A DNA stretch of 64,000 nucleotides from Agrobacterium larrymoorei (GTDB lineage Bacteria > Pseudomonadota > Alphaproteobacteria > Rhizobiales > Rhizobiaceae), in contig NZ_JAUTBL010000001.1 of the NCBI RefSeq assembly GCF_030819275.1, forward strand, positions 124,001-188,000. Direction: 5' to 3'. Made by a program: the position numbers and the translations under genes. How positions within the stretch are numbered: position 1 is the stretch's first letter; each line of letters starts with the position of its first letter. The notes under the pieces are model-generated. The model saw nothing but the letters and a program-made list of their open reading frames with translations, made no database searches and was not told the DNA's origin. Shown here piece after piece: positions 18,580 to 27,599 of this stretch.

Positions 18580-18642
18580 TGCTCCGACTAGATTGTCCGG
18601 TCTGAATGTCAGGCGGAGACACAGTCTCCGCCTGATCTCGAC

Positions 18643-20190
18643 TTACTTCTTGATCCAGGCGTCTCGCATGGATACCGGAAGGCCGGATGCCGTCGTTACG
18701 ATATTCTGGACCTTGCAATTGTAGAGGGTCGGGAAGCCGAGTTCGAGCAGCCAGGCGACAGGCACGTCTTCCTGAAGCTTCTTCTGCACCTGATCGTAAA
18801 GCTCCTGGCGCTTGGACGCAGGATAGGCGACAGCTGCTTCTTCAAACAGCTTATCGAGTTCCGGATTCGAATAACCCTCGACGTTGTTGAACGGATTGCC
18901 CTTTGCAATCTGAGAGGTCTTGTAGTTGCGATCCACTCCAATTGCCGGATCGCCATTCTGGTAAAGATAGGTGAAGGCGATATCATATTCCCAGTTGGAC
19001 GTGCGCTGGTTCCAGCCCGCCACATCGGTCGCCTCGATCTCAATCGGAATACCGACCTCCTCGAGGTTTTGCTTCACCGCTTCCGCCCAGCGCTGCCAGG
19101 TCTCGCCGTAAGGAAGCGGCAGAAGCTTCAGCGGCTTACCATCGTAACCGGCTTCCTTGAGCAGCGACTTGGCCTTATCGACATTATGCGCGTATTTCGG
19201 CTCGACATCCTTGTAAAAGGGAAGTTTTGACGAAAGTGGGCCTGTTGCGACCTTGCCGTAACCGTTCCACAGGACATCCTTGGCAAACTCGCGGTCCAGC
19301 GCATACATCACTGCCTGGCGGAATTTGACATTGTCCATCGGCGGCTTGCGGTTGTTCAGCCAGAGCCAGGAAAGGGGCGCGAAATACTCCCAGCCTTTTT
19401 CCGTTATGCAACTGTTGGGCAGATCTTTCAGCCGCGGAATGTCGAAATTCTCAACGGAACCGCCCGGCAAGACATCGACTTTTCCGGTCTCGAAAGCCAC
19501 TGATCGCGATGCGCCGTCCGGAATGACCTGATAGTAGAGCTCATCGAGATAGGGCTTGCCCTTGACGTAATAATCCGGGTTCTTGACAAGATGGATGTAG
19601 CTGCCCCGCTTCCATTCATCGAATTTGAACGGACCCGTGCCAATCGGCTTGTCATTGGCTGGATTGGTGGCGTAGTCGGTGCCTTCATAAATATGCTTTG
19701 GCAAAATCGGCATCGTGTAGAAAGCCAGACCACGGATGAAGGCCTCGAAAGGTTGCTTCAGCTTGAATACGACGGTCTTGTCGTCCGGCGCGGTAACGCT
19801 TTCCACATGAGTCATGAGGTTGCGATGACGCGGCTGCATCTTCATCAGGTAGTCGTTGGCAGAAAACAGCACGTCGGCCGATGTCATCGGCTTGCCGTCA
19901 TGCCACTTCACGCCGTCCTGTAGCGTGAACGTATAGATCAGACCATCGTCGGAAATGGTCCAGGATTTGGCGAGCGACGGCTCAGGCTTGAGGTTCTCGT
20001 CATAGCGCAGCAAGCTCTCATAGATGTTACCGCCGACCAGCAGGGCTGGACCATTCGTGGTGGTCCCGATCATAATGCTTGGCGGTTCAGGCTGAACGAT
20101 GAGGTTCAGTTTTCCGCCTGGCGCGGCCTGCGCCAAGGCCACCGTTGTTGTCATGCAAAATGCTAGAGATGCAGAAATCAGTCGTCGCAT
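18643..20190 (-). CDS. Family 5 extracellular solute-binding protein (DppA/opine type)
   Basis: About 515 residues. ATG 20190 has AAGGGGA 7 bp upstream and opens a signal peptide (MRRLISASLAFCMTTTVALA, cleavage near AQA). The frame is open to 20307 but that would place the palindromic operator inside the gene. The body shows the family 5 pattern, e.g. TFTLQDGVKWHDGKPMTSADV, IGTGPFKF..W and FRQAVMYALDRE. It is the first gene of the long operon running to about 8371 or 7531 and defines what enters the pathway; the ligand is unknown. Confidence 0.93.
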   Translation of the reverse strand: MRRLISASLAFCMTTTVALAQAAPGGKLNLIVQPEPPSIMIGTTTNGPALLVGGNIYESLLRYDENLKPEPSLAKSWTISDDGLIYTFTLQDGVKWHDGKPMTSADVLFSANDYLMKMQPRHRNLMTHVESVTAPDDKTVVFKLKQPFEAFIRGLAFYTMPILPKHIYEGTDYATNPANDKPIGTGPFKFDEWKRGSYIHLVKNPDYYVKGKPYLDELYYQVIPDGASRSVAFETGKVDVLPGGSVENFDIPRLKDLPNSCITEKGWEYFAPLSWLWLNNRKPPMDNVKFRQAVMYALDREFAKDVLWNGYGKVATGPLSSKLPFYKDVEPKYAHNVDKAKSLLKEAGYDGKPLKLLPLPYGETWQRWAEAVKQNLEEVGIPIEIEATDVAGWNQRTSNWEYDIAFTYLYQNGDPAIGVDRNYKTSQIAKGNPFNNVEGYSNPELDKLFEEAAVAYPASKRQELYDQVQKKLQEDVPVAWLLELGFPTLYNCKVQNIVTTASGLPVSMRDAWIKK

Positions 20191-20257
20191 GAAGTTCCCC
20201 TTATGGATTTTCGTTTTCTTGCAGACGTCACTTTGCGATTTCATCGCAGCAACAATA

Positions 20258-20273
20258 TACCAATATATCGGTA
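20258..20273. promoter_or_regulatory. Palindromic operator, copy 1 (binding-protein / dehydrogenase divergent promoter)
   Basis: TACCAATATATCGGTA differs from a perfect 16-bp palindrome by one symmetric pair. It lies 68 bp upstream of the binding-protein ATG and about 170 bp upstream of the divergent dehydrogenase. The same core recurs at 22184-22199 and 23171-23186, each in a promoter of this gene region, which fits a site for the GntR/FCD regulators encoded here. Confidence 0.65.
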
Positions 20274-20443
20274 CATCATCTTGACTCTCTGCTTCAGCGC
20301 ATGTCAAGCACTCCCAGGAATTTTTGCATAAAACTTAAACTCACACCAACTGCGCCTAAAAAACAATCATCTCCAACACAGGATGGCGATATGATGGGCG
20401 ATGGCTGCGGGCTTAAGAGAGATCGAATAGGAGACTGGGTTTG

Positions 20444-21391
20444 ATGAGCGATGCAGAGACCAAGGGCCCCCACATCGCGCTGATTAGCAGCACACTCGAT
20501 TTATCGTTTCTGAAAGACATCTTCGCTGCCTCCAAGATGAACGCCCGGGTGAGCATCCATCCAGAGATTGGCTTTAAAGATGCCGACGTGGCGGTGGCGT
20601 GGAACCCACCACATGGTCTCTTGGCTGACATGCCTAATCTGAAATTGATTCACAGCATCGCTGCGGGCTTGGACAATATCTTCGCCGATCCGAACCTCCC
20701 GTCTGTTCCAGTTTGCCGTGTGGTGGATAACCAGCATGCGCTTGGAATGGCGGAGTATGCCATCTGGTCGGTTCTACTGTTTCATAGACAGATGGACCTC
20801 CATATGCAAAATGCCGCGCTCAAGCGCTGGGAACGCCCAGCACAGATAGCGGCGCAGGACTACACGGTTGGAATACTAGGCTTCGGCACGATTGGAAGGA
20901 CCGTCGGACGCAGTCTCCACGCCCTCAATTACGATGTTCGCGCATGGGCGCGCTCACCAAAGCAGGAGGCCGGGATCGCCACCTATTGCGGAGACGCGGA
21001 ACTACCGGATTTTCTGTCCGACTGCGACGTCCTGATCTGCCTGCTTCCCCTCACAGATGCCACACGTGGCATCATGAATGCCAGCCTGTTCGCACAGCTT
21101 CCAAAGGGCGCTGCCATCATCAACATGGGGCGCGGCGAACACGTCGTGGAGACCGATCTTCTGGCTGCAATCGACAGCGGACACCTCCGCGGCGCGGTGC
21201 TCGATGTCTTCGTGAAAGAGCCTCTTTCCGATGACAGCCCATTATGGCACCACCCCCGTATCTTCACGACGCCGCATATCGCGTCCATGCCTGATCCGAA
21301 AAACGTCGTAGCGCAGATTTTTGAGAATGCGACACGCATCTTGTCCGGACAGCAACCGCTGAATATGGGCAGCCGTGAAAGCGGTTACTGA
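20444..21391 (+). CDS. D-2-hydroxyacid dehydrogenase, GhrA-like (glyoxylate/hydroxypyruvate reductase type)
   Basis: About 315 residues: NAD(P)-binding glycine motif GILGFGTIGRTVG (143-155) inside a flavodoxin-like frame, and catalytic R230 (NMGRGE), E259 (VKEPL) and H278 (TPHIAS). This GhrA branch reduces glyoxylate, hydroxypyruvate and related 2-oxo acids. The start is ATG 20444 with GGAGA 10 bp upstream; the in-frame TTG three bases earlier has better spacing. It is divergent from the importer operon across a 250-bp gap with operator copy 1, and its 3' end overlaps the convergent GntR gene by 7 bp. A second GhrA-like gene is at 26098. Confidence 0.9.
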   Translation: MSDAETKGPHIALISSTLDLSFLKDIFAASKMNARVSIHPEIGFKDADVAVAWNPPHGLLADMPNLKLIHSIAAGLDNIFADPNLPSVPVCRVVDNQHALGMAEYAIWSVLLFHRQMDLHMQNAALKRWERPAQIAAQDYTVGILGFGTIGRTVGRSLHALNYDVRAWARSPKQEAGIATYCGDAELPDFLSDCDVLICLLPLTDATRGIMNASLFAQLPKGAAIINMGRGEHVVETDLLAAIDSGHLRGAVLDVFVKEPLSDDSPLWHHPRIFTTPHIASMPDPKNVVAQIFENATRILSGQQPLNMGSRESGY

Positions 21392-22146
21392 GTTGCTGGG
21401 GGTGCCAGCATCAGGTTCAGCGTAGACACATCAAAACCTGGTTCCTGCGCGATCAGGCTCGGCTGATCCGCAAACACATACTCGACGACTGCCGCGATAT
21501 CATCGAGATGCCGCCGCATGAGATTATAGGCCCCATCGGCATCGCCGGACTTGATCGCTTGGTAAATGGCCCGATGTTCTTGTTCGACTTCGTCGAAATA
21601 GCCTGATCTCGGAATGGCGTATCGCCTTATGCGATCAAGCTGTCCCGTGGCATTGTGAATGGCCTGCCAGATGTCGGGGAAACCTGCCATCGTGCAGACC
21701 AACCGATGAAAATTATTGTCTACGGCGAACGATTGGTCATAATCTTGCCGCTTGGACGCATCGTTCTGCAAGAAGACTAATAAATCGAAATCCCGGTCGT
21801 AAACGGCGTTATAAGAATGCGCCGCGATCCGAGCCATCCGTAATTCCAGGCTGGAACGGATGAGATGCCCTTCAATTACGCCTCGGAGTGAGATGGTGTT
21901 GACGAAGGTGCCTCCGCTCGGCACGACATTGACCAACCCTTCCTGCGCAAGCCGCAACACGGCCTCCCGCATCGGCGTGCGAGAAATACCGAGCTCGGCG
22001 CAGGTTTCCTTCTCGCTGATCGTCGCGCCCGGCTCCATCTTCATCGTGATGATCGCATGGCGAAGGTGGTTATAGGCCATCAGCGCTTTGGGCTGACCGA
22101 CACCATCGCCGGGGAGGAAGTCGGACTGCCTCAAACGCGTGTTCAC
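21385..22146 (-). CDS. GntR-family regulator, FCD subfamily (paralogue of the one at 7531)
   Basis: About 253 residues: winged helix (ELGISRTPMREAVLRLAQEGLVNVVPSGGTFVN) and FCD effector domain, nearly identical in the DNA-binding part to the regulator at 7531-8280. GTG 22146 is the start: GGGGGAGGG lies 5-6 bp upstream, and the longer frame (to 22278) would read through operator copy 2 and has no family support. Operator copy 2 lies 38-53 bp upstream of this GTG, so autoregulation is likely, with the importer operon and the SDR gene as co-targets. Confidence 0.92.
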   Translation of the reverse strand: MNTRLRQSDFLPGDGVGQPKALMAYNHLRHAIITMKMEPGATISEKETCAELGISRTPMREAVLRLAQEGLVNVVPSGGTFVNTISLRGVIEGHLIRSSLELRMARIAAHSYNAVYDRDFDLLVFLQNDASKRQDYDQSFAVDNNFHRLVCTMAGFPDIWQAIHNATGQLDRIRRYAIPRSGYFDEVEQEHRAIYQAIKSGDADGAYNLMRRHLDDIAAVVEYVFADQPSLIAQEPGFDVSTLNLMLAPPATQ

Positions 22147-22183
22147 CTTAGCCCTCCCCCATCGTGGTTTTCTTATGTTGCTA

Positions 22184-22199
22184 TACCGATATATCGCAG
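22184..22199. promoter_or_regulatory. Palindromic operator, copy 2 (GntR gene promoter)
   Basis: TACCGATATATCGCAG contains the perfect palindrome CGATATATCG and matches copy 1 at 13 of 16 positions. Located between the GntR GTG (22146) and the SDR gene end (22400). Confidence 0.65.
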
Positions 22200-22399
22200 C
22201 TCCTTCCCATCGTCTGCAAAAAAATGTCGCGTGCTGACAGGGGATCGGTTCGGCGAACCAGCACCGACAACAACGCAAAACAGGGAAATCAGGCGCAGTG
22301 GCTGCTGCTCTACATGGAAAAGTTTGTTGTTGCCAACCAATGAAACCGGCTGATCTCTATGGCAAGACGTAACGACGGAGTCCCTGGTGGATCAAAGGC

Positions 22400-23143
22400 T
22401 CACACATGTTGGCCACCGTTGATATGAATTTCCGCGCCATTGATATATGACGACTGCTCGGTGCAGAGAAAATAAATGGTCCTGGCGACTTCGTCCGTGG
22501 TCCCGAGCCGACCAAGTGGCACTTCAGCTTCGACCAGCGCATCCGTGCCAGGGGAAAGGATCGAGGTGGCGATCTCGCCCGGCGCAATCGCATTGGCACG
22601 AACACCACGTGGACCGAATTCATGCGCAAGTTCGCGGGTAAGCGCCGCAAGCCCTGCCTTGGATGCGGCATAAGCAACCCCTGCGAAAGGATGCACCCGT
22701 GAACCCGCGATCGACGTCACATTCACGATCGATCCCTGCGCAGCCTGGAGTTCCGGTAACAGTGCTCGCGCAAGAAGAGCGGTGGAAACGAGATTGACGT
22801 TCAGGATTTTCGTCCAGGTCGCCGCATCGGTTTCGGTCACGCCCAACCGGCTGCCGCCCGGTCCCTTCGGCGAGACACCCGCATTGTTGACCAGTGCCGC
22901 CAGCTTGCCATCGGGAAGACGGCTACGGACCGTCTGGACCAGTTCATCAATGCCAGCAAGGTCGGCAAGATCTGCCTGAATATGGCTCTCACGAGCCGAT
23001 GGCCAACGGCATTCCTCAGAAAATGGCTGCCGCGATACTGTCAATATCCGCCAGCCATGTTCCAAGAACAACTTAACCGTAGCATGCCCAATCCCACGAC
23101 TGGCACCCGTCAACAGCATATATGGGAAGGAAGCCAAGGACAT
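22400..23143 (-). CDS. Short-chain dehydrogenase/reductase (3-oxoacyl-ACP reductase-like)
   Basis: 247 residues of the classical SDR fold: cofactor motif TGASRGIG near the N-terminus, NNAGVSPKG, catalytic Ser region (NVTSIAGSR), Tyr-Lys pair in YAASKAG and the late IAPGEIATSIL block. It is an NAD(P)-dependent alcohol/ketone oxidoreductase of unknown substrate. The GGAGTT ATG start is clear. Operator copy 3 lies 28-43 bp upstream, placing it in the same regulon as the importer and the GntR gene. It could oxidise a hydroxyl group of the imported compound or of an intermediate. Confidence 0.9.
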   Translation of the reverse strand: MSLASFPYMLLTGASRGIGHATVKLFLEHGWRILTVSRQPFSEECRWPSARESHIQADLADLAGIDELVQTVRSRLPDGKLAALVNNAGVSPKGPGGSRLGVTETDAATWTKILNVNLVSTALLARALLPELQAAQGSIVNVTSIAGSRVHPFAGVAYAASKAGLAALTRELAHEFGPRGVRANAIAPGEIATSILSPGTDALVEAEVPLGRLGTTDEVARTIYFLCTEQSSYINGAEIHINGGQHV

Positions 23144-23530
23144 AACTCCGGTTATCAGCGATGGGGATGAGCCCGATATATCGATATGCTAGCGGTGAAG
23201 CAAAGGTTTGCAAGCTATTTCCCAAACGCTGCCGCACCTGATGAGGGCGCTTGCGCCGCGCAAGGCGTCCGTTCCCTTGATAAAGATCGTCCGCTGCCTC
23301 AGGCAATACACACACCAATGCTCCAGCTGCGTTTGCTCACGACCGTCGATCCTTATTCTCTTAAAGAGCTCAATACGCCATGGCAGAGTTTGGAGTACAA
23401 ATCTTGCCCAGCAGATCCAGCCCGCATGCGCTTGGAGCTAATTAACAGTTATTAAAGCAGCAGTTACCTGTTATCGGTATGGTTGAGTCGCCGTTCACCT
23501 TCACCACTTCGGCATTCTGCAGGAAAACCA
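23144..23530. other. 387-bp intergenic region (divergent promoters of SDR and GGDEF genes)
   Basis: It holds operator copy 3 next to the SDR gene and the ribosome site (CAGGAAAACC) of the GGDEF gene at its right end. Open frames inside it (for example 23186-23455) have no ribosome site or recognisable similarity, so I call no gene here. Confidence 0.5.
23171..23186. promoter_or_regulatory. Palindromic operator, copy 3 (SDR gene promoter)
   Basis: GCCCGATATATCGATA carries the same perfect CGATATATCG core as copy 2, 28-43 bp upstream of the SDR ATG, and matches the symmetric consensus TACCGATATATCGGTA at 13 of 16 positions. Confidence 0.62.
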
Positions 23531-25000
23531 ATGACCAACGCCCTCGATTCCGACATCTTCAACCTTGCGCCGATCGCTATGTGGATCGAAGATTTCAGCG
23601 GTGTGAAGGCGCTGTTTGATGAGTGGCGAGCAGAAGGTGTCACCGATATCAGGGCGTTCCTGCAAGAGGACCGCAACCGGGTCGTTGCATGTTCAAAGCA
23701 GATCCGCATTCTCAGCGTCAACGCTAAGACATTGGAACTGTTCGGGGCGGAAAGCCTCGAAGAGCTGAGAGCCAATACTACCGCAGTCTTCCGCGACGAT
23801 ATGCTGGATACCCACATCAATGAGCTGGCGGCACTGTTCAATGGGGAGCTGTCGTTTTCGAGCACGACGGTTAACTACACGATCGATGGACGCCGTCTCG
23901 ACATTCAGCTGCGTGGCTCCGTACTTCCGGGCTACGAGGCAACCCTCAGCAGGCTGCTTTTGACAACCGAAGACATTACCGAGCGTGAGAATGCACGTCG
24001 CGCTGAGGTTGAACACAGACGTCAGGCAGAAGGTGTCTTCGAGCATTCCCCCGTTTCGCTATGGATCGAAGATTTCAGCCGGATCCGCACGCTGATTGAA
24101 GACATCCGCAATCAGGGCATTACAGATTTTCGCACCTTTATGGACGTTCATCCGGAATTTATACGCCAGTGCATGAGTGAGATCCGGGTCATTGACGTTA
24201 ATCAGGCGACGCTCGATCTATTTTGTGCAAAGAACCGCTCCGATCTATTGCTACGGCTCGGTGAAATCTTCCGTGACGATATGGAAAAGCCATTTCGAGA
24301 GCAACTGATGGAGCTTTGGAACGGAAATCTCTTTCACCATCGCGAGGTCGTCAATTATGCACTGGACGGATCTGTCCGCCACATCCTGCTGCACTTCTCG
24401 GTGTTTCCCGGTCACGAAGACGATTGGTCGCGGGTGCAGGTGGCGCTTGCCGACATTACAGCGCGCAAAAAGGCCGAGACCTATCTGGAATATCTGGGCA
24501 AGCACGACGTTTTGACCAAACTCTATAATCGCGCCTTCTATGCCGACGAGATGAACCGGCTGGAGCGTAAGTCGTTGCGTCCTGTTTCGGCGGTCATCAT
24601 CGATCTCAACGGCCTGAAAGAAGCCAATGACCAGCTTGGGCACGATGCTGGCGACGGACTGTTGCGCCGCTTCGGCGAAATCCTCAATGGCGCAGTCGCC
24701 GCTCCGAACCATGCCTGCCGCATCGGTGGAGATGAATTTGCTATTCTCATGCCTGGCGCAGACGCAAAAGCCGTCGGCACGATGATGGAAACCATCACGG
24801 AACTCTTGAGGATCAACAATCAGTTCTATTCGACCCTACCGCTAAGCATGTCATATGGCGCGGCAACCAGCGAGGCAGGCGAAACGATGGAATCACTCGT
24901 AAAACGCGCCGACGTGCTGATGTACGAGAATAAGAAAGCGCATTATGCCGCCACTGAGGTCGGCACCGATGTGCAACGAGCGACAACTCGGACACGTTAG
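23531..25000 (+). CDS. PAS-PAS-GGDEF diguanylate cyclase
   Basis: 489 residues without membrane segments. Two copies of the same PAS-type unit (about residues 12-150 and 171-312), each opening with a P...WIEDFS motif and containing IR..(S/D)VN..TL.LF, precede a GGDEF domain with the intact active site RIGGDEFAIL (GGDEF at 399-403) and the DLNGLKEANDQLGHDAGD substrate block. It should make cyclic di-GMP in the cytoplasm in response to a small ligand sensed by the PAS pair. The RxxD inhibitory site, normally five residues before GGDEF, is absent, so product inhibition is unlikely. ATG 23531 follows AGGAAAACCA; the longer frame from 23483 is not supported. Confidence 0.92.
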   Translation: MTNALDSDIFNLAPIAMWIEDFSGVKALFDEWRAEGVTDIRAFLQEDRNRVVACSKQIRILSVNAKTLELFGAESLEELRANTTAVFRDDMLDTHINELAALFNGELSFSSTTVNYTIDGRRLDIQLRGSVLPGYEATLSRLLLTTEDITERENARRAEVEHRRQAEGVFEHSPVSLWIEDFSRIRTLIEDIRNQGITDFRTFMDVHPEFIRQCMSEIRVIDVNQATLDLFCAKNRSDLLLRLGEIFRDDMEKPFREQLMELWNGNLFHHREVVNYALDGSVRHILLHFSVFPGHEDDWSRVQVALADITARKKAETYLEYLGKHDVLTKLYNRAFYADEMNRLERKSLRPVSAVIIDLNGLKEANDQLGHDAGDGLLRRFGEILNGAVAAPNHACRIGGDEFAILMPGADAKAVGTMMETITELLRINNQFYSTLPLSMSYGAATSEAGETMESLVKRADVLMYENKKAHYAATEVGTDVQRATTRTR

Positions 25001-25171
25001 AAGCGGGTGAAACCAGGTTTAGAGCTGGGGAGCACGTTTGGTGTTTGAGCTGGAAAGAGCGTCACCCACATCCCCTCCGAGATGAGATACAGGTAGCTTC
25101 GTCCTTAGCGCAGCGGAAACACGTTGGAGGTGCGCTTTCTCACCTCCGTGTCGGTCCACTGGCATTGCGGC

Positions 25172-26038
25172 TTATATCCGGGCGCTGACTGCTTTTTCGA
25201 TATAGACGTCCCGAAGCCGTCTGCTGACAGGTCCAACGACACCCTCCCCTATCACCTGGCCATCGATGGAAAGAACCGAGGTGACGAAAGACGTGGCCGA
25301 CGTGATGAAGGCCTCCTGCGCCTCTACCGCCTCTGCGACCGTGAATGGCCGCTCTTCCAGCAAATATCCCGCCTCTTCTGCAAATCCGAGGACCGCCTTG
25401 CGCGTAATACCGTGTAGAATGTCGGACGACAGTCCGCGGGTTACGATCTTGCCGTCCGTCGTCACGATGTAAGCATTGGCGGAGGACGCTTCCGTAACGA
25501 AGCCATCCTGCACCAGCCAAGCATCATCGGCGCCGGCTTGATAAGCGGCATTTTTTACCATCGAGGGGTAGAGAAGCTGGACGGTCTTGATATCGCGGCG
25601 GCCCCAGCGAATATCGGGTAGTGTGATGACCTTGAGGCCACGCTTGGCCAGCGGGCTTTCCAGAACTGGGCGCGCTTGAGTGAACATGACAACGACCGGT
25701 GGCGTATCCTTGGACGGGAAATTGAAGTCGCGGTCGGCATTGCCACGCGAAATCTGCATATAGATCAGACCCTCATCGACCTTGTTATCCGCAACCAGCT
25801 TGCGATGGATGGCTAGCAGTTCCGGCGCGCTCATCGGTGTCGGCATGTCGAGCGCCTTCAGCGAGCGCGCTAAGCGCGCCATATGGCCATCGAAATCGAC
25901 GAGCTTGCCGCCAATCACGCAGGTGACTTCATAGATGGCGTCCGCAAAAAGATAACCGCGATCGAAGATCGAAACCTTGCCTTGCGATTCGGGGCAATAG
26001 TGTCCGTCGACATAGACGATACGTTCAGGAGAGGTCAT
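25172..26038 (-). CDS. Class IV aminotransferase, D-amino acid aminotransferase type
   Basis: 288 residues, the usual length for Dat. The GYLFADAIYEVTCVI start, the Schiff-base Lys in DIKTVQLLYPSMVKN and the PLP phosphate region FVTEASSANAYIV all match D-alanine aminotransferases rather than branched-chain enzymes. It should exchange the amino group between D-amino acids and 2-oxo acids in the cytoplasm. It is the last gene of the 34.6-25.2 kb minus-strand operon and is 59 bp from a D-2-hydroxyacid dehydrogenase, so the oxo acid it makes could be reduced next. The 172-bp gap to the convergent GGDEF gene shows no clear terminator. Confidence 0.88.
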   Translation of the reverse strand: MTSPERIVYVDGHYCPESQGKVSIFDRGYLFADAIYEVTCVIGGKLVDFDGHMARLARSLKALDMPTPMSAPELLAIHRKLVADNKVDEGLIYMQISRGNADRDFNFPSKDTPPVVVMFTQARPVLESPLAKRGLKVITLPDIRWGRRDIKTVQLLYPSMVKNAAYQAGADDAWLVQDGFVTEASSANAYIVTTDGKIVTRGLSSDILHGITRKAVLGFAEEAGYLLEERPFTVAEAVEAQEAFITSATSFVTSVLSIDGQVIGEGVVGPVSRRLRDVYIEKAVSARI

Positions 26039-26097
26039 GATTGTTCAATTCCCAGAAGAGAAAGCGTTGTGACGGGTGGAGATGGTGAAAACAGGCG

Positions 26098-27069
26098 TCA
26101 ATAGCCTCGCCCCATATCGACCGTGGGCGGAAGTATGCCGGCGTTGCGGTAGGTCAGAATATTGGCCGCCACAATCGCCGCTGCCGTTTCTCTGTCGGTG
26201 GGGGCAGAGATATGCGGCAGCACGGTGATTGCCGGGTGCTCCCATAAAGGGTTTTCGGCAGGAAGCGGCTCGACATCGAAGACATCGAGAACTGCGTGCT
26301 TCAAGGCGCCGGCATTGAGGGCGTCAATCAAATCGGCGGAAACCACGACCGGTCCCCGCGCGAAATTGATAAGGCAAGCGCCTTTCGGCAAGGCCGAAAG
26401 CCGGGCGCCGTTGAGAAGTCCTCTTGTCTCTCCGGTCAGTGGGAGAAGGCAGACGAGAATGTCCGAGCGGCTGAGAAGGTGGTTCAGCCCCTTGTCGCCA
26501 TAGACGGTTTCGACGCCTTTCAGCGATTTTTCCGCCCGGCTCCAGCCCATGACACTGAAACCTGCTTCCTTGAGACGAAGCGCAGAAGCCGTTCCCAAAG
26601 CCCCCATCCCCAAAAGGCCGACCCTGACCTCTTCAGGTCGCCGGTACGGAAGCTGCCGCCAGAGGCGCTGTCGCTGAAAATGCGCGTAGGCGGGCATGTC
26701 ACGAAACAGATAATAGGTCCAGGCGAGCACCGCCTCGGCCATAGTCCGGCTGAGCTCCGGATCGATTAGACGCACGATCGGTAGCCGGCTGTCACCAAGC
26801 TCGCCGACGAGGCGTTCGACACCGGCCCATACGCTGTGGATCCATTTCAGCCACGGCAACCGCGCGATGTCCGCGGGATCTGGATTGGCGACGATTGCAA
26901 TGTCGACCTGTTGCCGCGCCGCTTCATCTACATGCCGGAACGGGATAATCGTTTCATCCGGCATTCGTCGCGACAGCGCGGTAAGCCAAAGCTGCTCCAC
27001 GTCCTCGGCCATACGCGTCACGAGAGCGATCATCGGACGATTTTCTTTTTGTACCTTAAGCGAGATCAT
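26098..27069 (-). CDS. D-2-hydroxyacid dehydrogenase, GhrA-like (second copy)
   Basis: 323 residues with Rossmann motif GLLGMGALGTASA and the catalytic Arg (NFARGP), Glu (DVEPLP) and His (PHISAP) of D-isomer dehydrogenases. It is a relative, not a close duplicate, of the enzyme at 20444. The ATG at 27069 overlaps the VOC gene stop (ATGA), which supports coupled translation; an ATG at 27033 is the alternative and would give a more typical N-terminus. In this operon it may reduce the 2-oxo acid made by the D-amino acid aminotransferase. Confidence 0.88.
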   Translation of the reverse strand: MISLKVQKENRPMIALVTRMAEDVEQLWLTALSRRMPDETIIPFRHVDEAARQQVDIAIVANPDPADIARLPWLKWIHSVWAGVERLVGELGDSRLPIVRLIDPELSRTMAEAVLAWTYYLFRDMPAYAHFQRQRLWRQLPYRRPEEVRVGLLGMGALGTASALRLKEAGFSVMGWSRAEKSLKGVETVYGDKGLNHLLSRSDILVCLLPLTGETRGLLNGARLSALPKGACLINFARGPVVVSADLIDALNAGALKHAVLDVFDVEPLPAENPLWEHPAITVLPHISAPTDRETAAAIVAANILTYRNAGILPPTVDMGRGY

Positions 27070-27479
27070 TGGGCGAAGACGCTGTCGAAATCCTTGAAAC
27101 CCTTGACCTCGATCGGGTTGCCGCTCGGGTCGAAGAAGAACATGGTGCGCTGCTCTCCGGGCTCGCCTTCGAAGCGGACCACAGGCGGGATGTCGAAGAC
27201 GATACCGGCTTCCTCAAGACGTTTGGAGAGCGCCAGCCAGGCATCGAGCTCCAGAACAACGCCGAGATGCGGCATCATCACCATGTGATTGCCGACCTTG
27301 CCGGTGCGCGTCGTCTCGAAAGGTTTGCCGAGATGCATCGAGATCTGGTGGCCGAAGAAATCGAAATCGACCCAGGTTTCGGTGCTGCGACCTTCCTTGC
27401 AGCCCAGAACACCGCCGTAGAAACGGCGGGTCTCATCGAGATCGTTGACATGATAAGCGAGATGAAAAAGAGAGCGCAT
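27066..27479 (-). CDS. VOC (glyoxalase/dioxygenase) superfamily protein
   Basis: 137 residues, one double beta-alpha-beta-beta-beta unit pair as in glyoxalase I-like proteins. Candidate metal ligands are the His near the N-terminus (FHLAYHV), the His in QISMHLGKP and the Glu in FFDPSGNPIEVKGF. The function could be a lyase, epimerase or dioxygenase on a small molecule; the family is too broad for more. It overlaps the dehydrogenase gene by 4 bp and follows the glutaminase gene after 120 bp. Confidence 0.85.
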   Translation of the reverse strand: MRSLFHLAYHVNDLDETRRFYGGVLGCKEGRSTETWVDFDFFGHQISMHLGKPFETTRTGKVGNHMVMMPHLGVVLELDAWLALSKRLEEAGIVFDIPPVVRFEGEPGEQRTMFFFDPSGNPIEVKGFKDFDSVFAQ

Positions 27480-27599
27480 GGCGTTTCCTGTTTTTCTTGA
27501 TGAGGCGAGGCTTAGCTTGCCGCCCGTGACTGTCTTAGAGCGCGCTGCGTCGATTTGGACGCATAAGGACGCGCTCGCTCTTTGAACCTGTGCATCGTG

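Noticed and set aside
23186..23455. 89-codon plus-strand frame between the SDR and GGDEF genes
   Set aside because: It begins inside operator copy 3, has no ribosome site and no family features.
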